Shown here piece after piece: positions 56,051-64,000 of a DNA stretch of 64,000 bases. How positions within the stretch are numbered: the stretch's first letter is position 1; every line of letters starts with the position of its first letter. This DNA comes from Gonatopus flavifemur. Its lineage: Eukaryota; Arthropoda; Insecta; Hymenoptera; Dryinidae. The stretch spans positions 806,001 through 870,000 of the forward strand of contig JAFFJZ010000048.1 of assembly GCA_018340375.1 (NCBI GenBank). Reading direction: 5' to 3'. The notes under the pieces were generated by a model that worked only from the letters and a program-made list of their open reading frames with translations, had not been told where the DNA came from and ran no database searches. Position numbers and translations under genes: made by a program.

Positions 56051-58551
56051 TGAACTTCTTTTCATTAATAAATTATAATCAAGAGATCATTAATATTCCA
56101 TTTTCACCGTACGACGTCATTGTACAATCTCGGTTCATATCTTTCCGGACTTATCTCTGAGGGTAAACAAAACAAACAACGATAATTTCATTATCAAAAA
56201 GTTACGCCGACTTCACATTGAATGCATGATCAAATACAACGATAATATGATTTTTTTCGCAAGTTATATCAAGAAGTATATCTGAGGATTGCGGATGCAG
56301 GATGCCTCGACGACAGCTACGACCACGACGACATCCTGTCCCTGAATTAAAGAACAGGCCCAATGGCGGGACACTCGGTACCGCTCTCATTATTAAATTG
56401 TTCGAGTTCCTGTTCAAACACAAACGGATTAAATCCGGCAAGAGAAACTAATCCGTCGTGCGTAGAAACTCGGTATTGTACCATTTACGTATCCCACGTG
56501 TATAAACGTGTATGTATGTGCTCTGGGATGTACATATGTACACATGTTTTTTGGTATATGGGTAGGTAGCGTGCAGGTATCGGTGAGCTCGAGATTGTCA
56601 ATTCGTATACGGGACAGGAAGTTCAGCCTCCCCCGTTATATACGTGAATATGTGTACATTATAAACCTCGGGGCTTTCGAAAAGACGCGTGCAATAAAAA
56701 TAAGAAAAACGCGCTTCCTTCCGTTCCCTTTTGCAGTCTCATGGGCCCTACATCTGGCCCAAGATGTGAGTCGATCAAGAATTCTCACATTAATCTGCCA
56801 GTATCTTGATCGACCCCTTATTGGATTGTTACTTGTCTTATTAATTTCATATTTCCAAACAACATCCTTTTTGTTACGAATAGTTTCCCGTAGAAAAATT
56901 TGCCTTGTTTATTTCTAAAAACTTGCACAATTCCCATATTATTTTCGATATTTTGAAGCAAAAATGAGAAACATGCATGTTTGGCAAGGACGAGGAACAC
57001 TTTCCTAATGGTTAGATTCCAATATAAACATTGAATTATATTATTCGTCATCGAATCCAATTTTAACGATAGAGACGGATAAAAAAACAGTTATCGAAAC
57101 ATGTTTGAAAAATTCGAAGAGATGGGAAGTGATTGACAGACGCTAATACAAATTACACGTTGATTCATGGTAAATTCTTGGCCCTATAGAAAAACGAACA
57201 ACAAAAATGAGGGAAAAAAATCATTTCCTTCCGTTGCATTTCATTCCCCTTCGTTCCACTGCCACTACATCTGGCATGAAAACTCATTCACCTTGTATTT
57301 ATCTTTAACGATGTATGTTCTTCTCTCACATGTAACATTTTTCTTTTGCTTCTCTCGACCTCCTTATTACGACGAGAAAGAAATAAGAAATATTTTTACC
57401 GCTGAGATTTTTCCAATAATAATTGTGGATTCCGGACGGTATTTGCCCTTGGGATTTCTCATTTCTCACGTAACTTGATCGGAGAATCAAATAATTTCAC
57501 ATACATATTTATGGAAAAAATACGTACATTTGTTGTGAACTATTCGTATCTGAACACGACCGCAACGTACGATTCTATCGAGTATGGAATTGACAAAAAA
57601 ATATATTCTCTTCGTGTTCTAATTCCATTTTTCCCCTTGTTCATTAATTGGAAATAAATTACGAGCATATCGTGTCAGTTGGTGTCAGCGAGGGAAACAC
57701 GTCGAAAGTCTGAACGATCACGTGAAGAGGCTTCATTGATGACAGGAAGAAGCTGAGAGAGGCAAATCTCAAGAGAAAAGGATCACAAGGGGAAGGATGG
57801 CAGAGGACGGATCAGTAGGAAGTTGTGATTGGAGAAGGGGGCGAGAAAAAGAGAGCGAACGGAAGAGGTCCGTAACAGGGAGGCTGCAACCACCTTGGCT
57901 TCCGCTACATTCAGAACAACAACGCACTCAACCACCGTGTTTTTTCCTCATGTCTCCTTCTCTTTTCTTCCCTTCTGTTCCTCCCTCTTTATTTTCGACA
58001 CATCCCAGACACGTGTTATTCCCTTCACCCTGTTACGCTTTGCATATATAAATATACTCACTCGCTTGGGCTTTATTATCAAAATCGTATCGTCACATTC
58101 ATGCAGGTTTTCCGCATTTCATCGTGAGGGCTTGGTCACATTTCATTACATTTCCTCCATCAATTTTATTGCATAAGAGTTTCGTTTGTTTCGAATAGCA
58201 AAATGAAGAAATCGTTGCATAGTGAAAAACTCTGCCGATTGCCACACGGCTTCCTCGTTCCCAATCAACCAATTATGATGAAACTTTTCAAAATATCGTA
58301 GTATAATGTAGATTGCTGAAGACTCTTTTTTCACATGAAACTTATATGAGATCACTATGGGATCATCAATGAACCGTGGTACAAATTTCATTGCAATCCG
58401 ATAACAGGAGGCGAAAGCAGGCGATCATAGAATTAAAATTAAGATATACTTTTTATTGTGTGGGGTGGTCCTCGTTTCACTCAAAAAAATTTGTTTTCAT
58501 TTTTTATATAGGGCATCCTCTGGTTTTGTTCTATATCGTGGAAAAGTGCTA
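56051..58551. other. mostly unique sequence, no gene confirmed
   Basis: 56250-56800 and 57660-58050 are CpG-richer, with open frames lacking domains (56508-56918, 57797-58176). A repeat A copy is at about 56885-57015 and a repeat B copy at about 58200-58440. Untranslated or short exons of a neighbouring gene could be here, but I cannot support one. Confidence 0.35.
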
Positions 58552-59654
58552 CACTGTAAAAAAAAACTGGAAATTTACTGTGCAACTGGACTGGAAATTT
58601 CCAGTGCTAGTACTGGAATATGGATATTCCAGTACATGTACAGAGATTTTGTTGTTACGTTACTGAAAATTTACCAAGCATAACTGAAAATTCAGTCATT
58701 GTACTGGAATTTTCAAGTTTGAGATGATGTACTGAAATTTTGCCATGATTTCGCGAAAATTTTACCGGCTCGTACTACAATTTTATAGTTCTTGTGCACC
58801 AAAAAAAAATATTCCCTCAAAAAGGACTTGAGAAAAAATTTGGAATTTAGAAAAAAAAACCTAATCGTTGGTATACTGGAATTATACAGGTTTTTAACTG
58901 CAATTCTCAGGTTTTGTGATGGAATTTTCCAGTTACTATGCAATTGAATTATACAGGTTTTGAACTGCAATTTTCAGGTCGTGTGATGGAATTTTCCAGT
59001 TGCTATGCAACGGAATTTAATCACTGTTGCACTGAAATTTTCCACTTCTATTGGACTTCGTCATTTCTGGCAGGAAAAATTTCAAGTCTTTATATTAAAA
59101 ATTTCCTGATTGAGATTTTGAATAATAATTGTAATTGTAGCCAATGAAATTGATATATGAGGTTTTTCCAAGACTTATCCTCTTGTGTTCTAGATATGAA
59201 GCATATGTAGTAACCCAAGCTGGCCTTCCAACATGTCGCGCTATAGCTCATCGGTTAGGTCTTAGGTTTCAGTTGGTAGGCAGGTAGAAAAGTGTAGGTT
59301 CAAATCCTGTTAGGTAGACATGAGTTTCTGTCCATCCAAATGAACGATCAAAAGTTTCTCAATCATCTTGGAACACAAGGACCCTGCAAAATCACTTTGC
59401 GTGAGCAATTTTTTTTCAATTTTCATGGATATTTTCAGCATTAATTTTCCAGTACATGTCCTGGAAAAGTCCAGCTCGTGTACTGAAAAATTCCAGTACC
59501 GAGGCTCAGAAAATTTCCAGTTTTGATGCGGGAATTCCATAACGTTTGCACTGAATTTTTGCAGTACAAATGTGCTGAAATTTTCCGGTACATGTACAGG
59601 TTAATGACTTCCAGTACATGTACTGGAATTTTCCGGTGAAATTTTTTTACAGTG
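58552..59654. mobile_element. CACTGTAAAAAA element tiled by CTGGAAATTTCCAG, copy 1 (1103 bp)
   Basis: Ends CACTGTAAAAAAAAACTGG and rc(ATTTTTTTACAGTG), with TA on both sides (58550-58551, 59655-59656). Both flanks repeat CTGGAAATTTCCAG, CAGTACATGTACTGGAA and AATTTTCAGG words. The middle contains a tRNA-like module at 59240. No coding. Confidence 0.88.
59236..59317 (+). repeat. tRNA-like module in the 58552 element
   Basis: A box TATAGCTCATCGGTTAGG at 59240 and B box AGGTTCAAATCC at 59299-59310 match tRNA promoter consensus. The acceptor ends do not pair. The second element copy has the same module (61936-62012), so it belongs to the element and is not a chance insertion. Confidence 0.65.
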
Positions 59655-59984
59655 TATAATATTTTTAACATAATTTTCAAAAGAGATTGAAGAAGCGCTA
59701 CCGGCGTTTCAAGTGGGCATTTTTGGAAAAAACGGAAACAAAACTTTTTTCGAGTCAAATAAGGGCCACACTATCCTATACGATAAATTTCCTCCATGAA
59801 CTTGTTATAGCGATATCATTGAAATCTTTCACCCTTTTGGACAGGATTGACCAGTGATTGATGGAAGGATTCTTTATTCAATTGATTACAACTTCTTTTG
59901 CGAGAGGGTGAGTGGCGAAAATTTGACTTTTTTTTCAACCTTTTCAAGAATCCAAATTGAATTCCTTTTTCCAAATTCCTTCGA

Positions 59985-60155
59985 TTCCAACAGGAAAGTT
60001 TTACCTGTTCATTTGCACAAACCTGCAAAATTTCCATATTCTTCCTATGTTTTGAGGGAAAGTCATGGAAAAGAGGAAGAGAATTTTGTAAGGCGAAAGG
60101 TAGGGAAAAATTGAAGAAATTTGGCAAGGATAAGGAAAACTTCCCTAAGAGTTGG
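59985..60155. repeat. dispersed repeat A copy
   Basis: CAGGAAAGTTTTACCTGTTC, CCTGCAAAATTTCCATATTC and AGGAAAACTTCCCTAAGAG. Confidence 0.65.
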
Positions 60156-60223
60156 CTGAGTTATACAAATTTTTATTTGAGAATTTAAAAAAATCTTGTT
60201 CAAATGATACTTCTTCAGATATA

Positions 60224-60753
60224 CACTGTAAAAAGAATATTCCTGAAGTTCGAATCGTTTACAGAAACGAAACGAAAATTCAAACTCACAAAATCTGATG
60301 AATTATCGGTGTTTATCTTTTCGAATCAACTCTTCGCAACTGGAAATATCATTTGAAAGGTAGTATGCAGTTATACTGCAAGAATGGGGGTCTTTAACAG
60401 TTGAGTATTTCGTTATTGCATTACCAATTCGTTTCGATAGACGATTTAAATTTCAGCAACATGTAAAAACATCGGTAAATTTACCGAAAGATTCGTCGGT
60501 AATTAGACAGCAATTAACCCGAAGAAGAACTCGGGAAAATTATTGACAATTTGGGAATTATGCCAAAAATTGTGAATATATCAATGTTCCAGTATTTAGA
60601 CCAAAAAATGTGGTAAATGTATCGATTTTTCCGTAATTCTACCAAAAAACGTGATACATTTCTCAAATATTCAGGAGTTTTTACTCACTGTTATCGGGTT
60701 GGTTGCTTCCCGGGAAATTTCGGTAAATTAAATTTCGAAATTTTATTACAGCG
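60224..60753. mobile_element. CACTGTAAAAAG element with TTACCGAAA words, 530 bp
   Basis: Ends CACTGTAAAAAGAATATTCC and rc(TTATTACAGCG), with TA on both sides (60222-60223, 60754-60755). The right half repeats GGTAAATTTACCGAAA, CGTAATTCTACC and similar dyads. The outermost right base is altered. Confidence 0.65.
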
Positions 60754-60755
60754 TA

Positions 60756-61272
60756 CTTGAAAGTTCGAATGAAAAATTATTTGATACTATATTGTAAAAG
60801 GAAATTGTAAAGACACGATTTTTTTGGACCTTCGAAATTCACCTTGCGACAAAAAATAAAAATCGGTATGGAGAACCATACATTAGTTCCATGTTCCTCA
60901 TATTTACATCGGAAATGAATTCTAAAACTTTTGAGCATTCAAATATTGTCAAATATCATGGATTGTGGGCGAATTGTTGTCACATTTATATGTTTAGCAA
61001 AATTCAAACGATACAGACATGGGGAAAGCATGCTTAGAAAATATGGTCAATCAATGCAAATTGCTAAAGACTTTTCTTCCACATATCTCAATCAATTGGG
61101 ATGAAACTCAGAAGTGCAATCTCAGCAATGAGATTGTAACCAAACTATGGTATAAACTTCATTGCAATTGGATGACAGGAAGCGACGTCATACACAATCA
61201 CAAAATCACAATTTCCGAGAACGTGTTCCCTTTTCCTCTCCCGTTCTTCTGTAAGGATCAGGTTGAAACTTA
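60756..61272. repeat. unassigned sequence, then repeat B
   Basis: 61020-61270 is a repeat B copy (GGGATGAAACTCAGAAGTGC, TTCATTGCAATTGGATGACA, AACGTGTTCCCTTTTCC). The preceding stretch shows nothing recognisable. Confidence 0.45.
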
Positions 61273-62076
61273 CACTGTAAAAAAACTGGAAAATTACTGT
61301 GCACCTTGACTTGAAATTTCCAGTTTCAGTACTGGAATATGGATATTCCAGTACATGTACAGAGATTTTGTTGGTACGGTACTGAAAATTTACCAAGCAT
61401 AACTGAAAATTCAGTCATTCAAGTTTGAGATTGTGTACTGAAATTTTGCCATGATTTCGCAAAAATTGTACTGGCTCGTACTACAATTTTACAGTTCTTG
61501 TGCACCAAAAAATGCATCCCCTCGATAAGGACTTGGAAAAAATTTCGAATTTAGAAAAAAAACCTAACCGTTGATGTACTTAAATTATACAGGTTTCAAA
61601 CTGCAATTTTCAGGTTGTGTGATAGAATTTTCCAGTCCCTATGCAATTTAATTATACAGGTTTTGAACTGCAATTTTCAAGTGGTGTGATGGAATTTTCC
61701 AGTTATGCTGGAATTTAATCACTGTTGCACTGAAATTTTCCACTTCTACTGAACTCCGTCATTTCTGACAGGAAAAATTCCAAGTCTTTATATTAAAAAT
61801 TTGCTGAATCAGATTTCGAATAATCATTGTAATTGTAGCAAATACAATTGATATATGAAGTTTTTTGAAGACTTATTCCTTTGTGTATTCTAAATATGAA
61901 GCATATGTAGTAACCCAAGCTGGCCTTCCAACATGTCGCGCTAGACCTCATCGGTTAGGTCTTAGGTTTCAGTTGGTAGGCAGGTAGAAAAGTGTAGGTT
62001 CAAATCCCAGGATGTAGAAATGACTTTCTCTCCATCCATATGAATGATCAAGTTTCTCAATCATCTTGAAACACAC
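61273..62076. mobile_element. CACTGTAAAAAA element, copy 2, truncated
   Basis: Starts TA-CACTGTAAAAAAACTGG and follows copy 1 (58552) closely, including the tRNA-like module, until about 62076. There the end of a mariner A-type element takes over. The right half is missing. Confidence 0.85.
61936..62012 (+). repeat. tRNA-like module in element copy 2
   Basis: Same segment as at 59236: an A-box region CTAGACCTCATCGGTTAGG, altered in two bases, and B box AGGTTCAAATCCC. Confidence 0.6.
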
Positions 62077-62177
62077 TTGTGTTGAAGTTGAGGGAGACTA
62101 TATTGAATAAAAAAAATCATTTCATCAAAAAATACACATTCTTTCATTTTTGCTTTCAAAACTTTCCAACCGACCTG
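62077..62177 (+). mobile_element. solo end of a mariner A-type element
   Basis: About 100 bases matching the transposase-end terminus of mariner A (6319-6420), ending CCAACCGACCTG-TA. The last codons read GGAGACTATATTGAATAA, giving DYIE and a stop. The rest of the mariner is absent. Confidence 0.88.
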
Positions 62178-62774
62178 TAACTCCCCATCGGATGGAGATC
62201 TTTGGATGTTTTTTTTTAATCAAATGGGGGGGGGGGCGCATGATGTATTATTCTAGGGAAGTGGATCCCCGAAAACAATCGGAAATAATGAATAACAATG
62301 GATCCATCAACAAATCAAGATAAATAAGAAATAAGTGTAGAAGAATTGTACACATTGCGTAGCCCCTAGCCAAAGTAAATTGTTAATACACATTAGGTAA
62401 CAGTCGAGATCATTAATGGGATGTGTCTTGAATTGTTAGTAGGGTTATCACCTTGAATCGGAATGCATTAGGGAAAATTAACAAACATTCCTGATTAGTT
62501 TTCATAACCTTTTACCGAGGAACACTTGGTATATCGCCATTCCAACTCAAGAAATCATTAGTAGACATTGGTGACCGATCGCGATAATTTATAAATTGTG
62601 TTTGGAATTGTATCCTCCCATGGGAGTGAGAATTCATAACTCCGGATGGGAGCTATAGGATTTGTAGGGGAGACATAAATCTCGAATCAAATTGGGAGCT
62701 TGCGACACATCTGTGAATGGCGTTCTTTTAACCCGAATCCAACTGTCTTTGATTCCATGAAATCGGTCGATCCT
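62178..62774. other. no gene recognised
   Basis: Contains an 11-base G run at 62226-62236 and otherwise unique AT-rich sequence. Confidence 0.3.
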
Positions 62775-63300
62775 TCACCGAGATATAGCAATTTTTACAT
62801 TCCAGATGTGGTTTTCCTCCATTCCCAAATAATATCCATGTTTGGGCAAATACGCGCTTGAGTGTGGGACTTGAATCAGGTGTTCAAAATGGTTGCCTAA
62901 ACATTCGATGCAGTGAGCGAGACGATTATAACAACTTTTAACTACGTTCCACAAAATTTCAGGAGTGATGAGTGCCACTTGTCCTATTATTCTTTCACGC
63001 AACCCTTCTAAATCTTGTTCTCGATTTTGATAAATCCGATCTTTCAAATGTCCCTGAAGGAAAAAGTCTAATCGGGTCAAATCAGGAGATCGGGGAGGGG
63101 GGGCATTCGATCGCTCCTCGCCTCCCAATCCACCTACCGACAAAACTTTGGTGCGAAACATGTCGTACTCCTAATCCGAAATCCTGCTGAAACCAAACTG
63201 CATCGAAATTTGGTCCTGAAAGTCTAAGGATATTGGGAACAATATCCTCAATCAGCATGACCCTATATTTTTCTGCGGTCAGATTTCCCTCGATAAGAAA
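62775..63300 (-). pseudogene. DD41D-type transposase fragment, C-terminal
   Basis: From the right edge on the minus strand, one frame reads FLIEGNLTAEKYRVMLIEDI...FDAVWFQQD, then QSFVGRWIG. After a frameshift near 63130 it continues PPRSPDLTRLDFFLQGHLKD, LRERIIGQVALITPEILWNV and CIECLGNHFEHLI. The segments align in order with the DD41D transposase at 49 kb (YFIADTLNGEKY, MWYQHDG, RSPDLTSPDFFLWGYIKD, FEHLL). HDG has become QDFG, which keeps an Asp. The N-terminal two-thirds are missing, and the fragment stops where the 49-bp minisatellite starts. Confidence 0.85.
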
Positions 63301-63790
63301 TCAAATTTGTCCGAGAATATTAAAGAATTATCGAAAATATCGAAAATGAGCAAAGTTATCCGAAAATATTCGAGAGTTATCGAAAATGCTGAAAATAATC
63401 GAGTTTGCCCGAGATTATTCGAGAATTATCGAAAATATCGGAAAGGAGCGAAGTTATTCGAAAACGTTTGAGAATTATCGAAAATATCAAAAATAAGCGA
63501 ATTTATCCGAAAATGTTCGAGAATTATCAAGAATGTCGAAAACAATCAAATTTGTCCGAGAATATTCAAGAATTATCGAAAATATCGAAAATGTTCAAGA
63601 ATCACCGAGAATGTCGAAAATAATCAAAATTATCCGAAAATGTTTGAGAATTATCGAAAACAAGCGAATTTATCCGTAAATATTCGAGAATTATTAGGAA
63701 TGTCGAGAGCAATCGAATTTGTCCGAGAATATTCAAAAATTATCGAAAATGTGCAAAGTTATCCGAAAATGTTCAAGAATTGTCGAAAGT
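63301..63790. repeat. 49-bp minisatellite
   Basis: The word GAGAATTATCG (and variants) recurs at 63372, 63421, 63470, 63519 and 63568, each 49 bases apart. It then continues at 63597, 63646, 63686, 63735 and 63774, where the shorter steps are 29, 40 and 39, as if one or two 10-base subunits were lost. The unit is made of CGAAAATATCG, AGCGAATTTATCCGAAAAT and TTCGAGAA phrases. Confidence 0.85.
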
Positions 63791-64000
63791 ATCGTTAAAT
63801 GATGAGAAATGATCGAAAGTAGCCAGAAATGGTGAGGAACGCAAAAAAAAATGGAAATGATGATTCGAATGAACAGGTGAGAAAAACTTGTGAAAAATCC
63901 TGAATCAACAGTTTTAGAGACGTTATAAGGCGAGTGCGGCGTGGAACACTGGTATGAGAAAGTTGGAGGGAGAACTTTGGCTGGGGGCTACGCAATGTGT
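63791..64000. other. window edge, no feature
   Basis: Minisatellite-like words fade out (GATGAGAAATGATCGAAAG) and unique sequence continues to the edge. Confidence 0.3.

Noticed and set aside
57797..58176. Overlapping Arg/Glu-rich and Pro/Ser-rich frames
   Set aside because: Low complexity and two competing frames. No support for coding.
63301..63790. CRISPR-like array because of regular 49-base spacing
   Set aside because: There are no distinct spacers: the whole unit repeats and varies. It is a minisatellite in a eukaryotic genome.

Overview
This window is a gene-poor, AT-rich stretch of a eukaryotic nuclear genome, most likely an insect. The evidence is several DD34D mariner transposases, a DD41D mariner-like element, a 5'-truncated LINE, tRNA-derived SINE-like modules, many microsatellites, and a spliced first exon with a consensus GTAAGT donor. 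I cannot name the species. There is no operon-like organisation and no complete host gene. The only host coding sequence I can support is a 20-codon first exon on the minus strand (1968-2027), encoding a signal-peptide-like start. Its remaining exons would lie left of the window.

Layout. 1-4.2 kb holds that exon, its upstream flank with microsatellites, and a GC-rich patch at about 3.3-3.7 kb. 4.2-9.6 kb is a nested repeat block: a CCCAAGC fold-back inside another copy of itself, and a mariner (6319-8544) interrupted by a 935-bp element. 10-14 kb carries several fold-back elements. 14.4-17.6 kb is a long inverted repeat invaded by a deleted mariner and a second 935-bp element, followed by a mariner pseudogene (17.7-18.6 kb). 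20-24 kb has more fold-backs, 24.7-25.7 kb a LINE reverse-transcriptase pseudogene, and 26.7-29.2 kb nested fold-backs. 29-33 kb and 41.6-43.8 kb are mostly unique. 35-41 kb alternates two dispersed repeats (called A and B here) with fold-backs. 44.8-45.8 kb is a triple nest with a fourth insertion. 48-50.6 kb has a 564-bp palindromic MITE next to a 2-kb DD41D element. 50.8-53.3 kb is a 2.56-kb fold-back built of tandem repeats and inserted in a satellite. 53.9-55.4 kb has an apparently intact mariner inside another fold-back. 58.5-62.2 kb has two copies of an 'ACTGGAA' fold-back carrying a tRNA-like module. The window ends with a transposase fragment abutting a 49-bp minisatellite.

Main observation. 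At least 25 elements have termini of only two types, CAC(T/G)G..AAA or CCC.., each with a readable 2-bp target duplication (12 TA, 7 CA/TG, the rest TT, TC, CT, GT). Most have interiors tiled almost end to end by one short dyad-symmetric word that differs from family to family. No transposase for either group is encoded here. Because duplications other than TA are common, Tc1/mariner enzymes are not the obvious movers. I regard this as the candidate undescribed system.
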